Shown here: positions 1 to 7,145 of the stretch, one piece after another
Numbering within the stretch: position 1 is the stretch's first letter
How the letters are laid out: every line of letters starts with the position of its first letter
Assembly: GCA_003500765.1 (NCBI GenBank)
Contig: DNQL01000258.1
Location: 1-13,170 of the forward strand
Reading direction: 5' to 3'
From: Elusimicrobiota bacterium
GTDB lineage: Bacteria; Elusimicrobiota; Elusimicrobia; Elusimicrobiales; UBA9959
Length of the DNA stretch: 13,170 nucleotides
The notes under the pieces: generated by a model
The model's database searches: none
The model's input: the letters and a program-made list of their open reading frames with translations, nothing else
Told to the model about the DNA's origin: nothing
Translations under genes and position numbers: made by a program

Positions 1-225
1 GAAGCCGGTTTCGCCGGCCTGCGCGCGGCCTTCGCGGCCGGGGCCGGCGGCGGGACCGATCTGGAGATAGAAACAGAGGCCGCCGGAAAGAAGTTCCGGG
101 CCAGGGCTTCCGGCTCCGACGCCCGCCCGAAAGTGGAGCCGGAACTTTCCAGTTCGCTCAGGGAAGCCCTGCTCGCGTCCAGGCGGGGGCTGAAGGATTT
201 TTTCACAGCGAAGCTGAAGCTCTAA
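1..225 (+). CDS. C-terminal end of an unidentified protein (partial)
   Basis: Frame 1 is open from the left edge to a TAA at 223-225, giving the last 74 residues of a protein whose start lies outside the window. The visible part begins with an Ala/Gly-rich stretch, followed by a charged segment (DLEIETEAAGKKF) and a basic end (KDFFTAKLKL). I see no recognisable motif and cannot name the family. Codon use is GC-rich, like the next gene. Its stop codon sits directly against the AAGGAG ribosome site of the lpdA-like gene, 10 bases before that start, so the two are probably co-transcribed. No function is proposed. Confidence 0.7.
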   Translation, partial: EAGFAGLRAAFAAGAGGGTDLEIETEAAGKKFRARASGSDARPKVEPELSSSLREALLASRRGLKDFFTAKLKL

Positions 226-235
226 GGAGAAAAAC

Positions 236-1600
236 ATGCCGAAAAAAGTCATCATCATCGGTTCCGGCCCCGGGGGATACCCCGCCGCGCTGCGTCTTAA
301 AGACCTGGGCGCGGAAGTTTCCATAGCCGAGTCCTGGGATTTCGGCGGCACCTGTCTCAACCGCGGCTGCATCCCTTCCAAAGCCTTCCTCGACACCGGC
401 CACCGCGTGCACGCCTTCGACGGCCTGCGCAAGCTGATGAAAGACGGCTCCGGCGCCAATTTCTCTCCCGACATGCTCGACTGGGAGAAGGTCAAGGCCC
501 GCCGCGCCGATGTCGTCTCCAGGATACGCGGCTCGCTCGAGAAACTCTTCCAGGCGAAGAAAATAGAAGTGCTGCGCGGACGCGCCGTCTTCAGCGGCCC
601 GGACGAGGTCACCGTGACCGGCCCGCAGGGCGAAGTGAAGAAAACTTTCGACGCGGCAATACTGGCCGCCGGGACCCGGCCCTCCTTCCCCCCTCCCTTC
701 GACGCCGTCAAAGACCAGCTTACCGATTCCGACAGGGTCTTCGACCTGCCGCGGCTGCCAGAGTCGATACTCATCGTGGGCGGCGGCGTCATCGGCCTGG
801 AGTTCGCCTGCTTCTTCAACGCCATCGGCGTGAAGGTCGAGGTGCTGGAACTGCTGCCCGACATACTGGCCGGCGAGGACCCGCAGGTCACGCGCGCCGT
901 ACGCTCTTCTTTCGAGAAGCGCGGCGTGAAGTTCCATTTCGGTAAGAAGACGGCGAAAGTGGAGATAAGCGGCGGCATGAAGACCGCGGTGCTGGAGGAC
1001 GGCACGCGGCTCGAGGCCGAAGAGATACTGGTAGGGGCCGGCCGGGCCTCCGCGCTCGAAAACATGGGCTTGGACAAGATCGGGCTGGAGTGGAACCGCC
1101 GCGGCGTGAAAGTCGACGGCGGCATGCGCACGCCGGTCCCTAATGTATACGCCGTGGGCGACGTCAACGGCCTTTCGCTGCTGGCCCATTCGGCCAGCCG
1201 GCAGGGCGAGATAGCCGCCGAGAACATCATGGGCGGTTCCCATGAGTTCGACGATTCCATAGTACCCAAATGCGTCTACGCCTGGCCCGAGGTCGGCTCG
1301 GTCGGCCTCAACAAGGCGCAGGCCGAGGCCAAAGGCCTGACCGTGAAGACCGCCCGGGCCTTCCACCTGGGCATAGGCCGCGCGGTCGCCTCCGACGAGA
1401 CCGAGGGCTTCGTACAGCTGGTCTTCGACGCGGCCGACGACACGGTGCTGGGCGCGCAGATAGTCGGCGGGCCGGCCACCGAGCTCATACACGTGCTGGC
1501 GCTGGCGGTGAAACTCAAACTCAAGCGCAAGGACCTCAAAGAGATCATCTACGCGCACCCCACGATGGCCGAAGCCATACACGAGGCGCTGCATAAATGA
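236..1600 (+). CDS. lpdA: Dihydrolipoyl dehydrogenase (E3 / glycine cleavage L-protein)
   Basis: This cytoplasmic FAD enzyme reoxidises dihydrolipoyl groups with NAD+; it serves as L-protein of glycine cleavage and as E3 of 2-oxoacid dehydrogenases. The 454-residue length is normal for the family. Visible motifs in order: the FAD dinucleotide fold GSGPGG (residues 9-14); the redox-active disulfide in GGTCLNRGCIPSK (C40 and C45); the NAD-binding GGGVIG (182-187); a second FAD contact in VYAVGDVNG; and the C-terminal catalytic His-Glu pair in HPTMAEAIHEAL (H441, E446). The start is fixed by AAGGAG at 224-229. The first 17 bases of this initiation site are identical to those of gcvH. The stop overlaps the next start (ATGA). 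No lipoyl domain is fused at the N-terminus. Glutathione or mercuric reductases are the alternatives, but the HPTMAE tail and the gcv genes nearby favour lpdA. Confidence 0.93.
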   Translation: MPKKVIIIGSGPGGYPAALRLKDLGAEVSIAESWDFGGTCLNRGCIPSKAFLDTGHRVHAFDGLRKLMKDGSGANFSPDMLDWEKVKARRADVVSRIRGSLEKLFQAKKIEVLRGRAVFSGPDEVTVTGPQGEVKKTFDAAILAAGTRPSFPPPFDAVKDQLTDSDRVFDLPRLPESILIVGGGVIGLEFACFFNAIGVKVEVLELLPDILAGEDPQVTRAVRSSFEKRGVKFHFGKKTAKVEISGGMKTAVLEDGTRLEAEEILVGAGRASALENMGLDKIGLEWNRRGVKVDGGMRTPVPNVYAVGDVNGLSLLAHSASRQGEIAAENIMGGSHEFDDSIVPKCVYAWPEVGSVGLNKAQAEAKGLTVKTARAFHLGIGRAVASDETEGFVQLVFDAADDTVLGAQIVGGPATELIHVLALAVKLKLKRKDLKEIIYAHPTMAEAIHEALHK

Positions 1601-2361
1601 AGCTGATCTCCTGGAACGTCAACGGCTACCGCGCAGTGCTGAAAAAGGGCTTCGCGGATTTCCTGAAGGCGGAGAAGCCCGACATACTCTGCCTGCAGGA
1701 GACCAAGGTCTGCGAGGAACAGCTGACGCCGGCCGACACCTTCTTCCCGGGCTATACGCCGGTCTGGCGCTGCGCCGAGCGCAAGGGCTACAGCGGCGTC
1801 GGCGTCTTCTTCCGCCAGGCCCCGCTCTCGATAAAAAAAGGCTTCGGCGAAGACCGCTTCGACAATGAGGGCCGCACCCTCTGGCTGGAATACCCGGACT
1901 TCCACCTGCTCAACGTCTATTTCCCCAACGGCGGCCAGGGCCCCGAGCGCATAAAGTACAAGCTCGAGTTCTACGAGGCCTTCCTGAAGCACATCGAGAA
2001 GCTGCGCCGGACCGGCAAGGCCGTCGTCTTCTGCGGCGACGTGAACACAGCCCACAAGGAAATAGACCTGGCCAGGCCGAAGGAGAACGAGAAGAACACC
2101 GGCTTCCTGCCCGTCGAACGGGCCTGGATCGATAAGATCGTGGATAAAGGCTGGGTGGACACTTTCCGCGAGTTCAACAAGGAGCCCGGCCAGTACACCT
2201 GGTGGGACTACAAGACCCGCGCCCGAGAGCGGAACGTCGGCTGGCGCATCGACTATTTCTTCGTCAACAAAGAAAAAGCGCCCCTGCTGAAAGGCGCTTT
2301 TATCCTGCCCGCCGTCCAGGGCTCCGACCACTGCCCTCTGGGCATAGAGCTCAGCGTTTAA
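1597..2361 (+). CDS. xth: Exonuclease III-family AP endonuclease
   Basis: A base-excision repair nuclease that cuts DNA 5' to abasic sites and trims 3' blocked ends, using Mg2+. It has 254 residues, close to the roughly 250-270 of ExoA/ExoIII proteins. Catalytic landmarks of the exonuclease-endonuclease-phosphatase fold are all present: N7 in SWNVNG, E35 in LQETK, the LNVYFPNG tyrosine strand, D148/N150 in GDVNTAH, the WRIDYFF segment, and D244/H245 in the terminal GSDHCPLGIEL. The start overlaps the lpdA stop by four bases (ATGA), so it is translationally coupled to that gene. There is no obvious metabolic reason for the pairing. Whether it should be called xthA or exoA cannot be settled by eye. 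Confidence 0.94.
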   Translation: MKLISWNVNGYRAVLKKGFADFLKAEKPDILCLQETKVCEEQLTPADTFFPGYTPVWRCAERKGYSGVGVFFRQAPLSIKKGFGEDRFDNEGRTLWLEYPDFHLLNVYFPNGGQGPERIKYKLEFYEAFLKHIEKLRRTGKAVVFCGDVNTAHKEIDLARPKENEKNTGFLPVERAWIDKIVDKGWVDTFREFNKEPGQYTWWDYKTRARERNVGWRIDYFFVNKEKAPLLKGAFILPAVQGSDHCPLGIELSV

Positions 2362-2370
2362 TATCGGACC

Positions 2371-2384
2371 CTGACGCCCGTCAG
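2371..2384 (+). other. Small inverted repeat just after xth
   Basis: CTGAC (2371-2375) and GTCAG (2380-2384) form a five-pair stem with a GCCC loop, nine bases after the xth stop. No T-run follows, so on its own it is not a convincing terminator; it may help stabilise the mRNA end. Confidence 0.3.
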
Positions 2385-2409
2385 TAGGCAAAAGGACCCG
2401 GCGACGATT

Positions 2410-2444
2410 GGGACCAAAGCCTCTTCTTACTGGTTCCCTATTTT
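2410..2444 (+). terminator. Possible weak terminator downstream of xth
   Basis: GGGACCA (2410-2416) can pair with TGGTTCCC (2431-2438), leaving one bulged T, and is followed at once by TATTTT (2439-2444). This is the layout of an intrinsic terminator, but the 14-base loop and the bulge make it weak. It would separate the lpdA-xth unit from the three-gene block downstream. Confidence 0.4.
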
Positions 2445-2459
2445 ACGTACTCTATTGAT

Positions 2460-2519
2460 TGCGTCATCGTTGGGGAACATGCCCCGGGACAGCCGTTGCT
2501 GTACCCGTTATATGACGCA
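2460..2519 (+). other. Candidate structured RNA: three-way junction upstream of the exported-protein genes
   Basis: An exact 8-base inverted repeat, TGCGTCAT (2460-2467) and ATGACGCA (2512-2519), encloses two further hairpins. The first is GGGG (2472-2475) with CCCC (2482-2485) around AACATG. The second is GGGACAGC (2486-2493) with GCTGTaCCC (2498-2506), closed by the four-base loop CGTT and carrying one bulged A. Together they fold as an outer stem with two arms. It lies 61 bases before the first gene of the cassette, where a 5' leader would be. The pairings are seen directly; that it is a functional RNA is inference, and a DNA site is equally possible. Confidence 0.4.
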
Positions 2520-2580
2520 CACATAAAGGCGATGAGCAGCCGCTTATTTTCCATCAGCATTTGGGTCTCAGGAGAGATTA

Positions 2581-3408
2581 ATGACTAAATTTATCGTGTT
2601 ATTCCTAGGGGCCTCAATTGTCGCGGCCCCTTACGCGAACGCCGACACACCGGCTCTTCGGCTACTAAAGGAAACCGCGCCACTGACCTCTGATATTTAT
2701 GAGTTCACAGAACCCTTTTTCAAAAATGCCCCCTCACTTCGGCATCTGGACTGGATAAATTCTTTACAAGTTTTCTATGTTGACGGAGGGGCTCTCTTCA
2801 GCCACGATGGCCGCAATTATTCGGTAAGACTTGTATTTACTCGCGGAGAGTACGATCCCTATATCAAGAACTATCGTCCCATTGCCGGGGTTATAATTTC
2901 GGACATAACAGAGCCGGGCAATTTTCGGACATCCGAGATGCGCAGTTTAACCGAACTCACCGAAACCGCGGGGAAGTTCAACGGCAAGATAAAGTTCAAT
3001 TACTGGAGGGACATACTGAGAGTCTGGGATATTTCCGGCAACCACATAAAGGATTTTAAGTATATCGACCTCCTTTCCTCGTGGAGGACGAATGGCACAA
3101 AATACGCGACAGAATATCGCGGCACTAAAATATATCTCATCCCGCAGTGTTACTGGACCGGCACAAGATTTAAACATGGTTATGTATTAAGCCAGCATGG
3201 GCCCACTCATCCCGATAGCGGCCTGCCGCTGGATTTTGCGGAGCTTTTCACCTCGCCGGAACCTACAGCATACAAACCCATCGCCTATTCCATACCCCTG
3301 GCCATAAGCTTCAAACATTTAGGCGCACAGGGAAAGCCAGGCAGCTGGAGCATTCAGGACCTGACCGAGAACGACCTTATGGACGCTTTGGCGGATGAAT
3401 TAGAGTAA
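2581..3408 (+). CDS. Exported protein of unknown function (cassette gene 1)
   Basis: The 275-residue product begins with a classical signal peptide: K3, a hydrophobic stretch to about residue 17, and a likely cleavage after ANA (residue 21). The mature part is soluble-looking, with many aromatic residues, alternating strand-like segments (SLQVFYVDGG, YSVRLVFTRG, GVIISDI), one cysteine (PQCYW) and an acidic C-terminus. No family is recognised. The start is supported by AGGAGAG at 2570-2576. GC is visibly lower than in the flanking genes, and TTA, CTA and ATT codons, nearly absent from lpdA, appear here, although ATA remains the commonest Ile codon (my count 9 ATA, 6 ATT, 5 ATC). It is followed 11 bases later by a membrane-anchored protein gene, suggesting an operon. 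Its role is unknown; an extracytoplasmic location is fairly sure. Confidence 0.8.
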   Translation: MTKFIVLFLGASIVAAPYANADTPALRLLKETAPLTSDIYEFTEPFFKNAPSLRHLDWINSLQVFYVDGGALFSHDGRNYSVRLVFTRGEYDPYIKNYRPIAGVIISDITEPGNFRTSEMRSLTELTETAGKFNGKIKFNYWRDILRVWDISGNHIKDFKYIDLLSSWRTNGTKYATEYRGTKIYLIPQCYWTGTRFKHGYVLSQHGPTHPDSGLPLDFAELFTSPEPTAYKPIAYSIPLAISFKHLGAQGKPGSWSIQDLTENDLMDALADELE

Positions 3409-3419
3409 ACAAGGGCACC

Positions 3420-4187
3420 ATGAAAAAGCGGAACATGCTGATATGCTCGGCGATAGCCCTGCTCTCACTTATAACGGGAGCGGCCGGGGCCTTCCTTTTT
3501 CTCCTTTCCACTATGGCCGGTAAAGCCCCCGCCGGCCCGGCGCAGGTCCCGGGTTGGGAGGGGGCCTATTACAACTGGACCTATAACGCCGCCCCCTGTC
3601 CTGACGCCACTCCAATGCGATATGAGGACGGGAATATCAGTTTTTTTTATTACTCCGCCAAGGATTGCGGAGGCGGAGAGAGAAAAACCGGATCACACTC
3701 GCCGCCGGAAGCCACACCGGAAAAGTTACTCGGTTACAAAAGCATACCGGGACCCTCGGAAAGCAACATCAATGTCGGCATGGCCAAGCCTGACAAGAGC
3801 GGCCCGGCGACGAAGAAAAAACTGGAAGCCTTCGCTCTCGCTCACGCGAGGGAGCGGTTAAAGGGCGAATTAAAGACAAAAAAAGATTTCATCCCCGGTT
3901 CATTCTTCTCAATGCTTATAAAGTCAGGAGCCAGGGAGGTCGTGTATATTTCAGCCCAGGACGGGACCTTATACTTTTTTACGGACCATGACATGCCTAT
4001 GCAGCGCGGCGATTATCGTTTTATGGACGCCCTGGGCTACGCGGTCGGGTTTAGAGCTTTCTCCCTGGACGATTACCCCAGTTTCGGGCTGAAGCGATGG
4101 TTCAGTTGGCCGGCATGGGAAAAGCATATGGACTGCAACTTCGACATCATGGTAAAGACCTTGTCAGTGAACAGGAAAACCAAATGA
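3420..4187 (+). CDS. Membrane-anchored or exported protein of unknown function (cassette gene 2)
   Basis: This 255-residue protein has a basic N-terminus (KKR) and one long hydrophobic segment at about residues 7-31, best read as an uncleaved anchor or signal sequence, then an Ala/Pro/Gly-rich linker. The outside part holds a Tyr-rich stretch (AYYNWTY), cysteines in APCPD, AKDCGG and MDCNF, a Lys/Glu-rich helix (KKKLEAFALAHARERLKGELKTKK) and an aromatic C-terminal part (RWFSWPAWEKHMDC). I recognise no family. The three outside cysteines could allow a disulfide. A weak AAGGG site sits at 3411-3415. The stop overlaps the next start by four bases (ATGA), so it is probably made together with the HExxH protein. 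Base composition is low-GC like its two cassette neighbours. Confidence 0.75.
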   Translation: MKKRNMLICSAIALLSLITGAAGAFLFLLSTMAGKAPAGPAQVPGWEGAYYNWTYNAAPCPDATPMRYEDGNISFFYYSAKDCGGGERKTGSHSPPEATPEKLLGYKSIPGPSESNINVGMAKPDKSGPATKKKLEAFALAHARERLKGELKTKKDFIPGSFFSMLIKSGAREVVYISAQDGTLYFFTDHDMPMQRGDYRFMDALGYAVGFRAFSLDDYPSFGLKRWFSWPAWEKHMDCNFDIMVKTLSVNRKTK

Positions 4188-5362
4188 ACATAAACCTGTT
4201 CTTCACCCTGGCATCGCTTTCATTTATGTTTCCGATAAAACTTGACGCTTACAGCGGGAAGTACACGGACGCGGAGCTTTCCGGTATTTTCGATTCCGCT
4301 TCGGGCGTCAAATTAGATACCGCGGCACTGCCGGAGCCGGCAGTCCCCCTGCCGGCTCCCGCGAATGTCTCCAATAGGCCGGGGATCGACCTTGAGGAGA
4401 TATGCCGCGGCAAGGACCTCTGCTTTTTAGACAACTACATCAATCAATTGCAGGATCGCGCGGATATCCAGACCCACATACAGTGGATAATACAGGACCT
4501 GTATGAAAGCTTTCACAACTACGCGCAGGACCTGAATCCGGAAGAAGAGCGTACCATTGGCGACGCGCTCTCCGCTCTGCGCGGGACAACGGCAGGGACA
4601 AGATTATGCGTTAACCTGGGCGCGGCCGAGTGTTCAATAAAGTCATTGACCGAAAAGAAAATACTTATAAAAGCCAAGAATTTGCCCGGGGAAGAGGACG
4701 CAAAAACACTGGTATACGCGGGCAAGGTACTGGTCGTAATAAACAGGAAGTCCGACTTAAAATCCCTGAACTGGGCCCATATTCTCGGGCATGAGCTGAG
4801 TCACGCGGAAGATTACAAAAAATTTAAGCGCGCTCTGACGGACACCTATCGTCTTAGCACGGAGACGAAGGCTCACCTTACCCAACTCCACGTTTACAAC
4901 GAATTGAAAGGAAAATTCCCCTCGGCAATAAACAGGCCCGCCCTGAATTTCCTCATCCAGTTCTGGAACTGGAAAGAAAACGGCGGAAAATATCCGGGAA
5001 ATTTCATGGGGCCCGATGGGGGAATCGTCAGCGCGGAAAAACTCATAAACGCTATCGGACCCGTAAACCGCGGGGTCGAGGGCGTCCGCGGGATGGTCCT
5101 GAATTACTTCTATATCGATTTGCCGATGAACACGACCCTTTCCGTTAACGACCCCCTACAGTGGGAAATGCTGCGAGGAACGGTAATCCTGGGCTATAAT
5201 TACAACTACTGGCGGAGCAAAAACCCGGGGCTGGCCAACCCCGCGACGTCGTCCGGCTCGTATGATCACGGATCAGGGAACGGGCCCGCCCCATCGCCGG
5301 ACCCGGGGCCTGTTTCGCCATGGCCGTTCAACCCCAATCCTCATTTCCAGGACGGGATATAG
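4184..5362 (+). CDS. Secreted HExxH-motif putative zinc metalloprotease (cassette gene 3)
   Basis: I place the start at 4184, giving 392 residues: it overlaps the previous stop as ATGA, has AGGA at 4173-4176, and opens with a signal-like segment (residues 1-22). An in-frame ATG at 4097 would bury that signal peptide. A Pro/Ala-rich linker follows near residues 46-62. The key motif is GHELSHAED, with HELSH at 203-207 and a downstream Glu at 227 in STETKAHL. HExxH plus a Glu about 20 residues on is the zinc site of gluzincin-type peptidases. Further on are aromatic segments (IQFWNWKENGG, YNYNYWRSKNP) and a flexible tail rich in Pro, Gly and Ser. The substrate is unknown; the neighbouring exported proteins are candidates for partners, inhibitors or targets. 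The zinc-site reading is a motif inference, not a family match. Confidence 0.72.
   Translation: MNINLFFTLASLSFMFPIKLDAYSGKYTDAELSGIFDSASGVKLDTAALPEPAVPLPAPANVSNRPGIDLEEICRGKDLCFLDNYINQLQDRADIQTHIQWIIQDLYESFHNYAQDLNPEEERTIGDALSALRGTTAGTRLCVNLGAAECSIKSLTEKKILIKAKNLPGEEDAKTLVYAGKVLVVINRKSDLKSLNWAHILGHELSHAEDYKKFKRALTDTYRLSTETKAHLTQLHVYNELKGKFPSAINRPALNFLIQFWNWKENGGKYPGNFMGPDGGIVSAEKLINAIGPVNRGVEGVRGMVLNYFYIDLPMNTTLSVNDPLQWEMLRGTVILGYNYNYWRSKNPGLANPATSSGSYDHGSGNGPAPSPDPGPVSPWPFNPNPHFQDGI
4333..4359 (+). repeat. Perfect 11-bp inverted repeat inside cassette gene 3
   Basis: GGAGCCGGCAG (4333-4343) and CTGCCGGCTCC (4349-4359) are exact reverse complements around a five-base TCCCC loop. The stretch encodes the Pro/Ala linker (LPEPAVPLPAPA) after the signal peptide. 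No T-run follows, so it is not a terminator. It may be a by-product of Pro/Ala codons or a hairpin that slows translation after the export signal. Confidence 0.6.
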
Positions 5363-5396
5363 CGGAACGGCTCACATTATTCCGCCGCTATTTTTT
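5360..5396. terminator. Hairpin terminator between convergent genes
   Basis: TAGCGG (5360-5365) pairs with CCGCTA (5385-5390), and CGG (5368-5370) with CCG (5382-5384), with AA bulged; TTTTTT follows at 5391-5396. This is a good intrinsic terminator for the plus-strand cassette. The T-run is only on the plus side, so the minus-strand glycosyltransferase gene would be stopped less well. The first TAG of the stem is the stop codon of the HExxH gene, and the opposite strand of the last CTA is the stop codon of the glycosyltransferase gene. Confidence 0.75.
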
Positions 5397-7106
5397 AGAC
5401 CGGACCGGACGGGCTTCTGCGACGCGGATGTAGGAATCCGCGGTGTTCTGCACTTCGTAGAGCGGCGTCAGAGAATAGGCGGGGCCCGGGTCGGTCTCCG
5501 CCGTGGGTTTCCCCGTCGAGTAAAGCACTTCCTGCATCACGACTATCCCCGGGTATAACTTCCTTTCCAGCCCTTCAAGCAGTTCCCCCGAGTTATTGCG
5601 CGCGTACCAGAAATTCACGGCGCCGTAGCCGCGCACGGTGAACAGCCGCGGCCGGTCCGACACCACCAGCATATTTTTCTCCCCCAGCCTCTCCAGGAAA
5701 GCCGCCTCGTGCTTATGCTGGCGGGTCAGTATGAGCAAATTCATGTAGCGGTTCTCGGCCGCCGTAGGAACGTGGGTGATAAAAAGCGCGGCCGCCAGCG
5801 AGAGGATAACGGGGCCGGCAGCCGGCTTGCGCGCGGCGATCCTGCAGAGCAGCGCGGCCGCAGTCAGGGAAAGGGACAGGATGAACGGGATGAAAAGCCT
5901 GGCCGAGGCCTGCTCCAAAGGCACACCGGCGTGATATGAAAAAGTGATAAGGCCGTATGCCATGAAGCCTGCCAGCGAAGCGTAAAAGACGGTCCTCCTC
6001 TCGCGAACCTCCGGGCCGCCGTCCCTGAAAACCAGCGCCAGGATCAGCAGAGCCGAAACCGCGCCGATGATCGCAATGGCCGGCGAGTACGGGTAAAAGG
6101 AAGAAAAGTCCAAATTTACGCGCAAAAAAGACAGGAAGTTCGGCCAAAGATGCGCGGGAGAAAAAGCCGGCACCCCGGAAGGGTTCTGGTAGTTTATGGC
6201 CATGCAGAAGCGCTGGCAGAAGGCGGGCAGCAGCATCAGCGGAGTCAGCAGGAAAGGCCAGGAGGCCAGCTGCTCCCGCTTCAGGCGGCCCGACAGCAGC
6301 AGCGCCAGACCGACGGCGGCCATAACGGCCGGTCCCTCGTAGCGCACATTGGCCATGACGGCGAGGGTGAACCAGAGCGTGGCGAAGGAGCCGCCGGAAG
6401 GCTCGCGCAGGAAGCGCCTCAGCGCCAGGAAAGAGAAGAACATGAAGGCCGCGTACATGAACTCCATGCCGCCCGACGAGGCCGTCAGGGCCAGCAGAGG
6501 CTGGGAAGCCGTAATAAGCACCGCGGCATAGGCCGGCAACTGGCCGTAGAGGCCGCGGAAAAAGACGAAAACGGACCCCAGCAGCGCCGCCAGCAGGATG
6601 AAGTTGACGGCGAAGGCGTTGGCCGGGCGGTAGCCGCTCACCGCGTGGACCAGCGAGGTGAAGAAGGGGTACATGTGGGGGCGCTTCTCGGATTCGCGGG
6701 CCACGGGGTGGGCGTTGTGATAATAGTTTTTGGACATCGTCACGATATCGGCGCGTCTTTCATATACCATGGACCTGGAGACGCCCAGCAGGTTGGCCTC
6801 GTCCGCCAGGACCCGGAACTCCGGCTTCACGCTGATAAAGACGGATGCGGCGACCGCCAGCGCGAAGAGGAGCCCGGCGCCGTACTCACGTATGGGGGAG
6901 CCGGTGTCGAAAGCTTTTTTAAGCGCCGGGGCCAGGGCCAGGACCCAGGCCGAGAAGATGAATGCCATGAAGTAGAAAGCGCCGCGGTTCACGAAAATCT
7001 CCCCGCCCGGTCGGTCGCCAAGGTACCAGCCCGCTGCGGCCAGCGGCGCCAGGAATACCAGCACCCCCGTCTTGTTCGAGCGGAGCGTAGGAAGGAACTC
7101 TTTCAT
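5388..7106 (-). CDS. Multi-pass membrane glycosyltransferase-like protein (GT-C fold, ArnT/PMT type)
   Basis: About 572 residues with many hydrophobic segments spread along the chain. Visible GT-C-like features are an acidic pair in the first large outside loop (D102, E103 in LADEANLLG), a following Tyr/His-rich loop (KNYYHNAHPVARESEKRPHMYPFF) that resembles PMT/ArnT proteins, repeated membrane helices, and a C-terminal soluble stretch. Such enzymes move sugars from polyprenyl-phosphate carriers onto lipids or proteins outside the membrane. I chose the ATG at 7106 over in-frame ATGs at 7163 and 7157. The upstream 19 residues are G/R-rich and encoded by the promoter region, and a plausible minus-strand start of transcription lies near 7161. 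No clear Shine-Dalgarno precedes 7106. It is convergent with the cassette and divergent from gcvT. The acceptor and sugar cannot be told. Confidence 0.78.
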   Translation of the reverse strand: MKEFLPTLRSNKTGVLVFLAPLAAAGWYLGDRPGGEIFVNRGAFYFMAFIFSAWVLALAPALKKAFDTGSPIREYGAGLLFALAVAASVFISVKPEFRVLADEANLLGVSRSMVYERRADIVTMSKNYYHNAHPVARESEKRPHMYPFFTSLVHAVSGYRPANAFAVNFILLAALLGSVFVFFRGLYGQLPAYAAVLITASQPLLALTASSGGMEFMYAAFMFFSFLALRRFLREPSGGSFATLWFTLAVMANVRYEGPAVMAAVGLALLLSGRLKREQLASWPFLLTPLMLLPAFCQRFCMAINYQNPSGVPAFSPAHLWPNFLSFLRVNLDFSSFYPYSPAIAIIGAVSALLILALVFRDGGPEVRERRTVFYASLAGFMAYGLITFSYHAGVPLEQASARLFIPFILSLSLTAAALLCRIAARKPAAGPVILSLAAALFITHVPTAAENRYMNLLILTRQHKHEAAFLERLGEKNMLVVSDRPRLFTVRGYGAVNFWYARNNSGELLEGLERKLYPGIVVMQEVLYSTGKPTAETDPGPAYSLTPLYEVQNTADSYIRVAEARPVRSKK

Positions 7107-7145
7107 AATGATCAATAATACAAAAAGCGGGCGGCCGCGTCCCAC

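Noticed and set aside
203..1594. Long open frame of 463 codons on the minus strand across lpdA
   Set aside because: It is antisense to a gene with all catalytic motifs of dihydrolipoyl dehydrogenase; the product is low-complexity Gly/Ala/Arg/His, as expected from GC-rich codon bias.
2460..2519. Integron attC recombination site, suggested by the long inverted repeat next to foreign-looking genes
   Set aside because: The required RYYYAAC and GTTRRRY boxes are not found at the proper ends, and no integrase is present.
2479..2526. Fifteen-codon frame (MPRDSRCCTRYMTHT) in the xth-cassette gap, considered as a leader peptide
   Set aside because: Only a poor ribosome site with about two bases of spacing, and no run of regulatory codons; chance is more likely.
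2362..2580. tRNA gene or mobile-element ends at the left edge of the cassette
   Set aside because: No acceptor stem with TTC loop and anticodon arm could be laid out, and no matching direct repeats were found at the two cassette edges by eye.
4097..4183. Longer N-terminus for the HExxH protein starting at 4097
   Set aside because: It would overlap the previous gene by 91 bases and bury the signal peptide; the ATG at 4184 has a ribosome site and an ATGA overlap.
6150..7118. Plus-strand frame of 322 codons opposite the glycosyltransferase gene
   Set aside because: Very rich in Arg, Gly, Gln and His and lacking motifs; the minus strand encodes a coherent multi-pass membrane protein here.
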